Positions 1 to 9,195 of a stretch of 43,443 nt of DNA are shown piece after piece. The position numbers were made by a program, and so were the translations under genes. Source of the DNA: JBGPJM01 sp041485385 (GTDB lineage Bacteria; Planctomycetota; Phycisphaerae; Phycisphaerales; UBA1924); NCBI GenBank assembly GCA_041485385.1, contig JBGPJM010000016.1, positions 1 to 43,443 on the forward strand, given 5' to 3'. The notes under the pieces are model-generated. The model was given only the letters and a program-made list of their open reading frames with translations, was not told the DNA's origin and ran no database searches. The number at the start of each line of letters is the position of its first letter. Position 1 is the first letter of the stretch.

Positions 1-101
1 TCTTCGCCGGCTGCTGACCGTTCCTCGCGCCGGCGATGACGAATGTTCGAGGCCCGCGCGCTCTGTGGCGAGCCCGGGCTTTCTTTTCCGGGGCGCCGAG
101 G

Positions 102-107
102 TACCAT
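102..107 (+). promoter_or_regulatory. Possible -10 box of the tRNA-Thr gene
   Basis: TACCAT lies 15 nt before the mature 5' end of the tRNA, so a transcript would start at about 113-115 with a short 5' leader. The decamer GTACCATTCG (101-110) recurs exactly in front of the Fur-family gene at 17744-17753. No convincing -35 box is visible. Inferred from spacing alone. Confidence 0.3.
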
Positions 108-122
108 TCGATCGGGGAGATC

Positions 123-194
123 GCCGCCTTAGCTCAGTGGTAGAGCAGCGCCTTTGTAAAGCGCAGGTCCTGGGTTCGAATCCCTGAGGCGGCT
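123..194 (+). tRNA. tRNA-Thr (anticodon TGT)
   Basis: A complete cloverleaf can be folded. The acceptor stem GCCGCCT pairs with AGGCGGC (187-193). The D arm is GCTC...GAGC. The anticodon loop TTTGTAA places TGT at 155-157, which reads ACA and related threonine codons. The T loop is TTCGAAT. CCA is not encoded. Two non-pairs are visible: C152-A160 at the loop end of the anticodon stem and T171-T185 in the T stem. Most bacterial tRNAs have neither, so the gene is either a slightly degenerate or post-transcriptionally tuned tRNA or carries base-call errors. The gene stands alone, with no tRNA or protein gene close by. Confidence 0.93.
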
Positions 195-803
195 TTGCTC
201 CAGTCGCTGGTGTGCTCGGGATCGAGAAAGCCGGGCCGGTCGATCCTGGGGTCGGCGGCCCATTGGGCGGATGCGATCGGTGCGGCGCCGAAGGCCGCGC
301 CGAGCTCTGCACAGAGCGCCAGACAACCCACGGTCTGTCATGCATAGCGTCGAGCATAATGACGCGGCCTGTCTCGAAAGAGAGGAAGCAGGACGCCGCC
401 GTCCGTAGGATGTGTTTGGATTTTGCTTGCATATTGGGCGCGGCGTGGTAGCCTTGGGCTCCTTGAGCCATGGACGCCCGCGCTGAATGACATGCAAGAA
501 CGCAGAGGCCGTAGGACCGCCTCTCTCTCGACTTCCCGTTTCCTTCGAGAAACTCCCATAGGCCGCCATAGACCGCCATAGTCCGCCAACCAGAATCGTC
601 AGAAAACACCGAGAATCTCCCATAGGCCGCCATACACCGCCATAGACCGCCACACACGCATATTCCCAAGGCCCATCCGCGCCGCCCCGCGCCCACAAAC
701 CCTCCCCCTCCCCGCTCTGCGTCCTCCGTCTGCCTCTGCGGGTGATCTATCAGCATCGTGACTCGGCATGCTTCAGCAGATCGACACCCGCCTCGCGGAC
801 TCC
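195..803. other. Non-coding stretch with a repeat array
   Basis: No convincing gene is seen in about 600 bp between the tRNA and the broken gene at 815. The open frames here are short, overlap on several strands and have arginine/serine-rich compositions typical of shadow frames. The only structure is the 10-bp repeat array at 553-651, listed separately. Confidence 0.6.
553..652. repeat. Two clusters of 10-bp CCGCCATA repeats
   Basis: Each cluster has three 10-bp units of the form NNCCGCCATA or a close variant, headed by CTCCCATAGG. The first spans 553-588 and the second 617-652, so the copies are 64 bp apart. The flanking AGAAACTCCCATAGG and AGAATCTCCCATAGG are also similar, so about 45 bp was duplicated. 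The 10-bp step is close to one helical turn, which would put every unit on the same face of the DNA. Function unknown. Confidence 0.8.
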
Positions 804-814
804 AGGAGGGCAAC

Positions 815-1265
815 ATGGTCGGCACGGCACAGCGCGTCCTGGTCATCCTCTTCTCAATTGTGGCGGCGGCGCCGGCGGGTGCCTTGGTCCCCAGGCCCTG
901 CGCGCTACGGCGGCGCAGAACCAGGCCAACATCGAAACGTACGACACGAACGTCGCGAAGCTCGCCAAGGTGGCGCGCTCAACGATTTCGCCCGGGTGAT
1001 CGCGACGCAGGCCCTGGTCTGCCGCAACATGCGTTTCGAGCTCGAGAACGCGCAGGTCAACGCCGATGCCATCGACGCGATCGTCACGCAGGGGAAACCT
1101 GGAGCAGCTGCTGGCGCGGCGCAGCTTGACCCGCCCAAGCCCAACCCGTTCACGATGGACGAGGCCAAAGCGGCCTGCGACAACCTCGTCGCGAAGGTCG
1201 CCTCCGCCAACGACTTCTCCAACATCCTGAAGGCCGTCGCGCAGGTCGCCAAGGTCTTCATCTGA
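815..1265 (+). pseudogene. Frameshifted gene for a small secreted protein
   Basis: The start at 815 is well marked by AGGAGG at 804-809, 5 nt upstream. The first ~25 residues (MVGTAQRVLVILFSIVAAAP, then AGA) form a clear signal peptide. That frame then turns into arginine-rich nonsense. Plausible protein continues one frame over at about 885-980 (ALRATAAQNQANIETYDTN), and a second shift near 980 leads into LNDFARVIATQALVCRNMRF and on to the stop at 1265. Joined, the pieces give about 150 residues: an exported helical protein with two cysteines in its mature part. I do not recognise the family. Either the gene is decaying or the assembly has two indels. A single continuous frame (768-1265) exists, but its first half has shadow-like composition and no signal peptide. 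Confidence 0.55.
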
Positions 1266-1308
1266 CCAGCCGGTGCGGAGGGGGGAAGGGGGGAGGCGGG
1301 CAGGCGTT

Positions 1309-4300
1309 TCACGGGCAGCCGGCAAAGAAGGTCGCCAGGAAATCAAAGAAGTCCTGGCTGTTCACCAGGCCGTCGCCGTTGAACTCCGCATCGTCGTTGA
1401 AGAAATCCGTGAGGAAGTCGAAAAAGTCCTGCGAGTTGACCGCCCCGGAGCCGTTCCAGTCCGCGCGGCAGGGGGGCGGCTCGAACCGCACGCCGTCGAC
1501 CCAGAGCGTGAACCCTGCCCCCCAGGTATCGGCGTGGATCTCCACCCCGCTGATGTTGTCCAGCGAGACGACGCCGCTCACTGACCGCTGCCAGGTCGCA
1601 TCGCCCGCCAGCGGGATAACGAACTCGCGCCACTGGCCCAGCGCCTGGTTGAGGATGTCGAAGGTCGGGTGCAGCTCGATGAATCCATCCGGGCCGTGCA
1701 GCCGGATCCACGGGCTGCCGTTCTGGAACTGGGGGTTGTTGAGATCGATCGCGTAGAACCAGGCGCGCAGGGCTGTCGCTCCGCTCAGGTCCCAGCGCGC
1801 CAGTTGATCGCCGGGGTAGCGGACGTAGTTGTCGAACCCGCCGGTGGTGTCCACGCGTATGGAGCCCCGCCCGACCTGCCGGCGGTCGGTGTCGTCGGCG
1901 ACGATGATCACGCCGTCCTGAGACCAGCGGGCCCAGGACGCGGCGTTCAGCTCGGCCATGTCATCGGGCGGGAACCGCTGGAGTGTCCCGCCGAGGGCCA
2001 CCTGGCGCGTGAACGTCGCCACGCCGGTCTGGCCGGCCCAGTACGCGTCGTTCGCCTCGACGATGTCGAGCCACGCGTAGTCGGCGAACCCGCGATCCTC
2101 GACCCTGATCAGGAAGACGCCGTTGCTTCCGACGACGGCGACGTACCCGAATGGGTTGTCGGGGAGCGAATCATCCGCGAACGTCGTGGGCACGAGGCCG
2201 TGGTCGATCGGCACATTGGGGAGCGTGAAGTACCCCTGGGAGTCCGTTGTTCCCTGGAACTTGATCTGGTTGGTGATCACCTCCCCCATCCCCGGGCGCT
2301 CGCATTTCTGGTACAGCTTCACCGTCGCCCCGCTCAGCGGGGTGCCGTCCGACCCCAGGATGCGCAGGCGCACCTGCTGCGGGAGTAAATAGAGGTACTG
2401 GCCGAAATAGCCGTGGGCCCGGTCGAGCCAATGGGTCATCGCGCCCGCGGAGTCGGGGGAGATGAAGTGCGAAACGCCATTCATGAGGCACGGCGCCGTG
2501 GAGTATCCGGAGTTGTTGACGAGGTTCTGCGCCGGATCCACGTTCAGCCTGTAGAGATCGATCAGGCCGAGTTGGTGCCCCATCTCGTGAAGGAGGCCGT
2601 AGTCGTAGTCGTCGGAGGGGCTGTAGTACCCCGAGAGGCGGAGCGACCCGTCGCCCGCGTGGTATCGGAAGGGGAAGATCGCAAAGTCGATAGATGGGGG
2701 CGAGGAGGGATCGGGGTCCGCATCGCCGAGCACGCGGAGAACGTCGAAGTGCACGCGCTTCGTTGTGCCCGCGTCGGCGAAGAGCTGGTTGAATCGCGCC
2801 ATGTGGCGGTTGAGCCAGTCGACCACGTCGTCGCTGGCCGCGCCCGGGTAGTCGCGCGTGCTCTCGCGGAAGTTCTCGATGTAGCTGGTGTCGACGTAGG
2901 AGAGATAGGCGACCGACTTGCTGAAGACCGAGAGCGTGTTGTTGGCAGGGCGGGCGTCGGGCGCGACCACGGAGAACCGGATTTCATCCTGGGCCGCGGC
3001 GTTCCACGGGACCGACACCGAGAACTCCTGTGTTGCGCCCGGCACGAGCGAGAGGGAGGCCGGAGCCTGTTGGAGTTGGTTCCCGTTGAGATCCCATCGA
3101 ATCATGACCGGCGAGTTCCACGGGTTGGTCCCGCGGTTTCGGATGGTCGCGGTGTAGCCGACGGCGTCGCCCGGGTTCGGCCAGCGCTGCGTGCCGGCCG
3201 TCTGGCCGGAGCCGAGCCCCGTCGCCGCGCTGAAGGAGTACGGACCGAACCCGCCCTGCTCGGTGACCTGGTAGACCGAATACTGGGCGTCGTACCGGGG
3301 GTAGCGCGGGGTCCGAGCGACGCAGATGACCTGGAGGTCAGTCTCGTCGCGCGGCGTGCGCGGGCCGATCGATGCCACCGTTTGCACCTCTGCCCCCTGG
3401 GTCGTGACGGTCGTCACGGCGTAGTGGTACGACACGCCGTTGAGCGCGAGCCCGTCGGTGTAGCTCCCGGCGGCGACCTGGCCCACGGTTCCGATTGGTG
3501 TCATGCCGGCGACCGATTCAAACGGCGTCGTGCCGCGATAGACCGCATAGTGCCCGAAGGCGCCGGTCGGATCCGGGACCGGCTGCCAGTTCAGCGCGAC
3601 CGCGTGGTTCAGCGCCCGGGCCGCCTGGCCTGCCGGCGGGGGGAGGATGACCTGGGCGTTCGCCCGAAGGTCCGCCGCGCAGAACAGGTTGGCCGCTTGG
3701 AACGTCGGCGCCTCGCCGTCGCCGTTACTCGCGGACCAGGTCAGGCGCATCGGCAGGTAGAGAATCCCGTTGGCCGAGAGCGAGGCTGTCGCCCGGGCCC
3801 CGGCATTCTCGAGGACGGCGACCGAATCCAGCATCGTCGCGATCGAACCGTCGTCGCGCAGCGCGTAGTACGTGTTCCCGCCGTTGTTCCCCACGACGAT
3901 GATCCCGTTAGGGGTGACGATCGGCGATGAGGAGATGCCCTCCCATCCGAGGCTGTGGGTGGCGAACGTCCAGCGGACCCTGCCGGTGGCGGTGTTGAGC
4001 GCATACAGAACGCCGTCGCCCTGCATCGAGTTGGTCTGGAAGTAGTACGTCGACCCGTCGTGCGAGAGGCACCCGGCGGACTGCGCCCGCTGTGGGTTGC
4101 TCTCGCCGGGAACATACGCATAGACCGGCGCGGCCGCGCCGCCGGCCCACAGTGGGCCGCCGTTCTTGTCGAGCCCGACGGCCCAGATGCTGTCGGACCC
4201 GGCCGGCAGGTAGATATGGCCGCTGACCGGGTCGGCCGTCGGGGAGGCGTCGATGGTCGGCGCCATCGCGCTCCAGAGTTCGGCCCCGGTCGTGCCGTTG

Positions 4301-5070
4301 TAGCACTTCACGACGCCGGTGCGCCCGCCGGCAATGACCTTCAATGTCCCCGCGTCGTTGTAGAGGGCGACGTCCCCGAGTCCCGAACCGCTCGGTGTCG
4401 CCGCGGCCCAGGTCCGCGTGATGGCATTCCCGTTGTCGGCGCCCGCATAGGGACGATCGACCCATGCATGCAGGAAGATGCGGCCGTCGGGCGAGACCTT
4501 GGGCGAGTAGATGGTCAGGTTGTCCGGCTGGCCGTCGGTGCCGTTATGCCTGTACTGCGCAGGGCCGGTGATCGAGGCGAAGGCCATCAGCGGGTGGCCC
4601 AGAGGGAACTGCGGCGAGTCGGTCGCATCATTGACTACGTAGACGGTCGTTCCGTCGTTGGAGAACGCCGGTGTACTCTCGCCGATGGTCTCGCCGCCGC
4701 TGGGGTTGCCCTGCCAGAGAAGGCGGCCGGTGTGGCGATCCATGCCTTGCACGCCCTTGGGCCAGTGGAACCCGCCGACGACTACATCCGCCCCGACGGG
4801 GCCGGCGCCGTCGAAGAACACCATCGAGCTCCCGCCGAGAGAGCCTTCGCCGGGCGAACCGGGCGAGGGCTTCTGCCACGCGAGGATGTCGAAGAAGTCC
4901 GAGCCTTGGCGGTTGACCGGGACAACGAAATCGGCGCGGCCGGTGTTGTGGATGTCGCGGTGCTTGGACTGCCATGCGTCGACGGGTCGGGCGCTGACGG
5001 TGGCCGTCCACGGGAATGGGGCAAGACATGCCGCAAGGACGGTCGCGAGACGACGAGCGTTCAACGGCAT
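1309..5070 (-). CDS. Secreted beta-propeller / zinc metalloprotease with C-terminal dockerin-like repeats
   Basis: About 1,253 residues, exported. A signal peptide covers residues 1 to about 28. Next come PQQ/quinoprotein-like propeller repeats (about 35-410, e.g. DRHTGRLLW, TATGRVRWTF), a fibronectin-III-like stretch (about 485-570) and a CARDB-like adhesion fold (about 625-700). A zincin domain follows, with HEMGHQLGLID at 828-838; this HExxHxxGxxD pattern gives zinc ligands H828, H832 and D838 and catalytic E829. After it are a Cna-B-like segment (about 890-950), a galactose-binding/CBM-like domain (about 1045-1195) and two NSQDFFDFL repeats ending in AGCP, the GC-type dockerin-like anchor of Phycisphaerales. 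The start at 5070 is preferred over 5076: GGAG sits 6 nt before it but directly abuts the upstream ATG. Likely cell-surface or extracellular. Whether the propeller binds a cofactor or serves as a scaffold cannot be told. Confidence 0.88.
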   Translation of the reverse strand: MPLNARRLATVLAACLAPFPWTATVSARPVDAWQSKHRDIHNTGRADFVVPVNRQGSDFFDILAWQKPSPGSPGEGSLGGSSMVFFDGAGPVGADVVVGGFHWPKGVQGMDRHTGRLLWQGNPSGGETIGESTPAFSNDGTTVYVVNDATDSPQFPLGHPLMAFASITGPAQYRHNGTDGQPDNLTIYSPKVSPDGRIFLHAWVDRPYAGADNGNAITRTWAAATPSGSGLGDVALYNDAGTLKVIAGGRTGVVKCYNGTTGAELWSAMAPTIDASPTADPVSGHIYLPAGSDSIWAVGLDKNGGPLWAGGAAAPVYAYVPGESNPQRAQSAGCLSHDGSTYYFQTNSMQGDGVLYALNTATGRVRWTFATHSLGWEGISSSPIVTPNGIIVVGNNGGNTYYALRDDGSIATMLDSVAVLENAGARATASLSANGILYLPMRLTWSASNGDGEAPTFQAANLFCAADLRANAQVILPPPAGQAARALNHAVALNWQPVPDPTGAFGHYAVYRGTTPFESVAGMTPIGTVGQVAAGSYTDGLALNGVSYHYAVTTVTTQGAEVQTVASIGPRTPRDETDLQVICVARTPRYPRYDAQYSVYQVTEQGGFGPYSFSAATGLGSGQTAGTQRWPNPGDAVGYTATIRNRGTNPWNSPVMIRWDLNGNQLQQAPASLSLVPGATQEFSVSVPWNAAAQDEIRFSVVAPDARPANNTLSVFSKSVAYLSYVDTSYIENFRESTRDYPGAASDDVVDWLNRHMARFNQLFADAGTTKRVHFDVLRVLGDADPDPSSPPSIDFAIFPFRYHAGDGSLRLSGYYSPSDDYDYGLLHEMGHQLGLIDLYRLNVDPAQNLVNNSGYSTAPCLMNGVSHFISPDSAGAMTHWLDRAHGYFGQYLYLLPQQVRLRILGSDGTPLSGATVKLYQKCERPGMGEVITNQIKFQGTTDSQGYFTLPNVPIDHGLVPTTFADDSLPDNPFGYVAVVGSNGVFLIRVEDRGFADYAWLDIVEANDAYWAGQTGVATFTRQVALGGTLQRFPPDDMAELNAASWARWSQDGVIIVADDTDRRQVGRGSIRVDTTGGFDNYVRYPGDQLARWDLSGATALRAWFYAIDLNNPQFQNGSPWIRLHGPDGFIELHPTFDILNQALGQWREFVIPLAGDATWQRSVSGVVSLDNISGVEIHADTWGAGFTLWVDGVRFEPPPCRADWNGSGAVNSQDFFDFLTDFFNDDAEFNGDGLVNSQDFFDFLATFFAGCP

Positions 5071-5422
5071 ACACATCTCCGTCTGGGTGCAACGCGGGCG
5101 CGCCGAGCGGAATCATTGGCTTGCAGAGAGGCCGGCCGACGACGGCGCGGGCGGGTGCAACCGTCTATGGGGGCGTGACGATCGTTCGGTCGGGAACCGG
5201 ACGGCAAATGCGCCGATGAGACCGGCCGGGGAATCCGATACGAGACATCCTCCTACAATCATTGGTCCAGTGGCAAATGCTTGTCTTCGCAATTGGTTAG
5301 GCTTCCGGCCTGCCGTTTTTTTTGAAGCACCACAGGCCCGAGTTGTCGAGGCCGCTTGAGTCGTGCCGCCCGCGGGCCACGATCCTCCCGTGTACGTTCG
5401 AAGGCCATGAGGTCCATTCCGC
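5071..5422. other. Divergent intergenic region
   Basis: This 352-bp region separates the minus-strand protease from the plus-strand oligopeptidase and must carry promoters for both. A T8 run at 5316-5323 is flanked by GCTTC (5301-5305) and GAAGC (5324-5328), which could form a hairpin. On the minus strand AGGAGG directly precedes an ATG at 5248 that opens a 27-codon frame; with no spacing it is unlikely to be translated. TACGTT at 5393-5398 is a weak -10 candidate for the oligopeptidase. Nothing else is seen. Confidence 0.4.
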
Positions 5423-7153
5423 ATGCTCAGCGAGTTCGTCCCGCAGTCCGATTTCGTGCCGGCCGGTCTGGAGGCCGCGAAGCTGCCGGCGCTGGAACCA
5501 CTCTACACCGACCTGATCGCTCGTGAGGTGCGGGTGGTGGGCGACCTTGAGCGCCTGATCCTGGACCGGAGCGACCTGGACGCGGCGGCGGCCGAGGCGG
5601 CGTCGGTGCTCTACATCAACATGACCTGCCAGACTGACGACGAGGCGCACACGCGGGCGTACCTGGACCACTTGGAGAACGTTCAGCCGCGAGTGAAGGA
5701 GCTGGGCTTCGAGCTGGACAAGAAGGTCTGCACAAGCCCGCTGGCCGCGCGGCTCGACGAGGCGCGCTACCGGATCTACCTGCGGAACACACGAGTGGGC
5801 GTGGAGCTCTTCCGGCCGGAGAACGTGCCGATCGAGACGGAGCTGGGGAGGCTGGACCAGGAATACCAGCAGATCTGCGGCGCGATGACGGTGCAGTTCC
5901 GGGGACGGGAGCGGACGCTGCCCCAGATGTCGCCGCTCCAGGAGGACACCGACCGGGCGACGCGCGAGGAAGCGTGGAGGCTGGTGGCTGTGCGCCGGCA
6001 CCTGGATCGGGATCGGATCGGGGCGATCTTCGACCGGATGGTGGAGCTGCGCCACCGGATCGCGCTCAACGCGGGAATGCCGAACTACCGCGACTACATG
6101 TTCCGGGCCAAGCGGCGGTTCGAGTACACGCCCCAGGACTGCGACCGGTTCGCGGAGGGCGTCGAGAGGATCATCGTGCCGGCGATGCGCCGGCTGAACG
6201 CCCAGCGAGCGGCGTCGCTCGGGGTGGACGTGCTGCGTCCATGGGACCTGCACGTGGACACGCAGGGCCGTCCTCCGCTCCGCCCGTTCACCACGCCCGA
6301 GCAGCTTGTGGAGCGCACCAGCCGGCTGTTCCACCGGATGGAGCCGTCGCTGGGGAATCTGTTCGACACGCTGCGGCAGGGCGGCTGCCTGGACCTGGAG
6401 ACGAGGAAGGGCAAAGCGCCCGGCGGGTACCAGGCCAACCGCGACTGGATCCGCAAGCCGTTCATCTTCATGAACGCCGCGGGGATCCAGCGGGACGTCG
6501 AAACGATGGTGCACGAGGCGGGGCACGCGTTCCATGCGATGCTCTCGCGACACGACCCGTTGCTGGCCTACCGGGCGGACATCCCGCTCGAGTTCGGTGA
6601 GGTGGCGTCGATGGGGATGGAGCTGACGGCGCACCCGTTCCTGGACGAGTTCTACCCGCCCGGCCCGGGCGGGCAGGCCGACGGCGCGCTGCGGGCGCAG
6701 CGCGTGCACCTGGAGCAGCTGGCGACACTTCTGCCGGTGGTGGCGGTCGTCGATCAGTTCCAGCACTGGATCTACACCAACCCCGGGCACACCCGCGAGC
6801 AGCGCATGCGGCAATGGGAGGATCTCAACGACCGGTTCGGCGCGGCCGTCAACTGGGAGGGTCTCGAGGACTACCTCATGACCTCCTGGCACCGCATCCT
6901 GCATCTCTTCGGCGTGCCCTTCTACTACATCGAATACGGGATCGCGCAGCTCGGGGCGCTGCAGCTGTGGGCGAACTATCGGCGCGACGCGAAGAAGGCG
7001 ATCGCCGACTACAAGTCGGCGCTGGCGTTGGGCGGATCGAGGCCTGTCCCCGAGCTGTTCAGCGCGGCGAGTCTCGAGTTCGACATGGGGCCGGGGATGA
7101 TCGGGCGTGTCTGGCGCGAGGTGGAATCGGAGCTCCGCCGGCTCCCCGTGTGA
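5423..7153 (+). CDS. M3 family oligoendopeptidase (PepF-like)
   Basis: 576 residues, the usual length for M3B oligopeptidases. These are cytoplasmic zinc peptidases that cut short peptides. The active site VHEAGHAFHAML has H364, E365 and H368. The third ligand region, LEFGEVASMGMEL, follows about 25 residues later. The C-terminal part has the helical YYIEYGIAQLGALQLW segment found near the substrate channel in this family. There is no signal peptide, so it should recycle peptides inside the cell. The start at 5423 has a weak TGAGG about 10 nt upstream. The next gene begins 113 bp downstream and is unrelated. Confidence 0.92.
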   Translation: MLSEFVPQSDFVPAGLEAAKLPALEPLYTDLIAREVRVVGDLERLILDRSDLDAAAAEAASVLYINMTCQTDDEAHTRAYLDHLENVQPRVKELGFELDKKVCTSPLAARLDEARYRIYLRNTRVGVELFRPENVPIETELGRLDQEYQQICGAMTVQFRGRERTLPQMSPLQEDTDRATREEAWRLVAVRRHLDRDRIGAIFDRMVELRHRIALNAGMPNYRDYMFRAKRRFEYTPQDCDRFAEGVERIIVPAMRRLNAQRAASLGVDVLRPWDLHVDTQGRPPLRPFTTPEQLVERTSRLFHRMEPSLGNLFDTLRQGGCLDLETRKGKAPGGYQANRDWIRKPFIFMNAAGIQRDVETMVHEAGHAFHAMLSRHDPLLAYRADIPLEFGEVASMGMELTAHPFLDEFYPPGPGGQADGALRAQRVHLEQLATLLPVVAVVDQFQHWIYTNPGHTREQRMRQWEDLNDRFGAAVNWEGLEDYLMTSWHRILHLFGVPFYYIEYGIAQLGALQLWANYRRDAKKAIADYKSALALGGSRPVPELFSAASLEFDMGPGMIGRVWREVESELRRLPV

Positions 7154-7266
7154 GAGCGGTGCGCAGGCGTTGTGCTCAGGTGACAACGGCCGGAAAGCCG
7201 GTGGCGGTGTTTCCGAACAAGTTCCTGCTGAGAGCGGTTGTGACGGGCGCTCGGGAGAAGGTGCTC

Positions 7267-9195
7267 ATGCGCGTGAATGGCGAGACACCCACCGGGAGCG
7301 ATGCGCGTGATTCGCGGGAGAGGGCACGCGGCGACCCCGGAGCGTCGGCGCCGGACGATGTCGCCGCGGCGCTGGAGGTGGTGCGCAGCCGCGCCGGCGC
7401 GATGGCGTCCATGCCGGGTATGGGATGGACGGGCGACGATTCGTCGTTGGCGGGCGCGGCCGCGTTCTTCGGTGGGCGAGCGCTTGGGCAGGAACTCGGC
7501 CCGGAGACGGTGGGGATTGTCGGGGGGGCCAGCAGCGGTAAGAGCACACTGTTCAACAATCTGGTCGCGGGGGATGGACCTGCACTGCACACGAGCCTGG
7601 TCACGATGCGCGCGCACACGACCCGCGGGCCGGTCGCGGCAACCAGCGTGGGCGACACAGAGGCTTTCCGCCTCTGGGTAACTCGAGAAGGGTGGGGGGG
7701 TTGGGGGGGAACGTTCGGGGCAGAGGTCGCGCTCGCCGAGCCCGACGGGCGGACGACAGGAGATGAGCGACGGATGACGATGGTCCGCACGGGTCACGCG
7801 GGGCTGGAGGGGATGGTGCTGGTAGATACGCCGGACCTGACGTCGCTGGCCGCGAAGGATGCGGGGGACATCACGCGGGTGATGCTGCCGTGGCTGGACC
7901 GGGTGCTGGTGGTGGTCGACGAGGACCGGTGGTTCGACGACCAGGTTTTCGGGTGGCTGGCGGGGCGTCTGGCGGAGGTGGCGCCCGAGGCGGACCGGCT
8001 GGTGGTGTTCAACCGCACACAGCGGTCGGCGGTCGAGGCGCCAACCGAGCGTGGCCGGGAGGAGCGCGAGGTGCTGGCGCGCCGGGCGCAGGAGATCGGC
8101 GCGAAATGCGCCTTCATCGGCTACCAGGCGGGGCGGGGCCTGGTGCGCCTGGACGGGGTCGACGCGGGCGACGGCTTGCGGGAGATCCGTGGATGGCTGG
8201 CGCGCCGGCACGGCGACTCCGGGCGCTCGCGCGGGGAGAAGTCGCGCCTGCTGCTGAGCGCGGTGAACGAGCGCGCCGCGGCGGTGCTGCGAGAGAACTC
8301 GCGACGGCTCGAACTTCTGGCGCGCCTGCGCGACGCACAGGAGGCCGAGCTGGAGGTCTGGAAGCGATCGGACAAACGGATCGCCTACCAGGTCATGCTG
8401 ACCGACCAGCAGCGGCAGCAGCTCGATCCGCTCTGGCAGTCGGTGATCAGGCCGGCGGTGTGGGCTCGAGAGTCGGGGCTGTCGCTGCTCCGTGGGCGGA
8501 GGGGCCGGTCGAACGTGCTGCGGGCGGGCGAGGGATGCACGGGTGCTGACGGACCGGGTGCGGAGGAGCCGGGACTGGCCCAGCGCGGACGGCGGTATTT
8601 CGCCGATCAGCTCGAGCAGGCGGCCGAGTGCCTGCGGTCGTGCGCACTGTTGAGCGAGCTGTGCGCCGGCGCCGGGCCCAACGGGGATCTGCTCGGCGCC
8701 GCCGATGAGGTCGTCGCGCGCCAGACCGAGCTCGGCGACGCGCTCTCGCGGGTCTGCGAGGAGGCGTTCGATGCCTTCGCCGAGCGATTCGAGGAGGAGG
8801 CGCGGGCGCTCAAGGTGGGGACGCTCTCGTCGGGGGCGGCGGTCATCGGCGCAATCGTCGGCGGGCTGATCACGCTGCCCGCGGGTGGGCTGGGCGTGCC
8901 GGCGGGGGCGGCGATCGGCGCGGCGATCGGCGCTTCGGCGTCCCTGGCCGGAGCGCGGAGCGTCTACAGGCTGGCGCGCCTGCTGGCCGGCACGCCCGAG
9001 CTCAAGGCGATGTGGACATCCATCGGCGGGTTCCGCATGGGGCTGGAACAAGCGCAGGCGCGCGTGCGCGACGCCGTGCTCGACGCGGCGCGTTCGCGGG
9101 TGATCGAGCCGCACGACCCGCTCTACGGCGCGCTCGACCGGCTCCGCGCCGTCCCCACGCCCCGCACGAGAGCTTCGACGGGAGGACGAGCATGA
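7267..9195 (+). CDS. Dynamin-like large GTPase, first of a coupled pair
   Basis: 642 residues. The GTPase domain is N-terminal: P-loop GGASSGKST at 86-94 (K92, S93), and G3 box DTPD at 187-190. The G4 position reads NRTQ at 249-252 instead of NKxD, so base recognition may be relaxed or lost. A long helical middle (about 330-515) follows. At about 519-560 lies a glycine-zipper hydrophobic stretch (SGAAVIGAIVGGLITLPAGG, then GVPAGAAIGAAIG) that could insert into membrane, then a short helical tail. This order of GTPase, helices and hydrophobic hairpin is that of bacterial dynamin-like proteins, which deform or fuse membranes. The start at 7267 is set by GGAGAAGG just upstream; an upstream GTG (7240) lacks this. 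Two G7 tracts (7694-7709) encode WGGWGG. It overlaps the next gene by ATGA. The exact family was not identified. Confidence 0.8.
   Translation: MRVNGETPTGSDARDSRERARGDPGASAPDDVAAALEVVRSRAGAMASMPGMGWTGDDSSLAGAAAFFGGRALGQELGPETVGIVGGASSGKSTLFNNLVAGDGPALHTSLVTMRAHTTRGPVAATSVGDTEAFRLWVTREGWGGWGGTFGAEVALAEPDGRTTGDERRMTMVRTGHAGLEGMVLVDTPDLTSLAAKDAGDITRVMLPWLDRVLVVVDEDRWFDDQVFGWLAGRLAEVAPEADRLVVFNRTQRSAVEAPTERGREEREVLARRAQEIGAKCAFIGYQAGRGLVRLDGVDAGDGLREIRGWLARRHGDSGRSRGEKSRLLLSAVNERAAAVLRENSRRLELLARLRDAQEAELEVWKRSDKRIAYQVMLTDQQRQQLDPLWQSVIRPAVWARESGLSLLRGRRGRSNVLRAGEGCTGADGPGAEEPGLAQRGRRYFADQLEQAAECLRSCALLSELCAGAGPNGDLLGAADEVVARQTELGDALSRVCEEAFDAFAERFEEEARALKVGTLSSGAAVIGAIVGGLITLPAGGLGVPAGAAIGAAIGASASLAGARSVYRLARLLAGTPELKAMWTSIGGFRMGLEQAQARVRDAVLDAARSRVIEPHDPLYGALDRLRAVPTPRTRASTGGRA

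Noticed and set aside
768..814. Earlier ATG for the 815-1265 gene
   Set aside because: No ribosome site, and that frame lacks the signal peptide; AGGAGG clearly serves 815.
2413..3930. 505-codon open frame opposite the large secreted protease
   Set aside because: High-GC shadow: arginine/valine-rich, no motif, and it lies wholly antisense to a gene with clear domains.
5168..5248. 27-codon frame with AGGAGG on the minus strand upstream of the protease
   Set aside because: The ribosome site touches the ATG with no spacing, and the peptide has no recognisable feature.
5297..7186. 629-codon frame opposite the M3 peptidase
   Set aside because: Arg/Leu/Pro/His-rich shadow without motifs; the plus-strand gene has a full active site.
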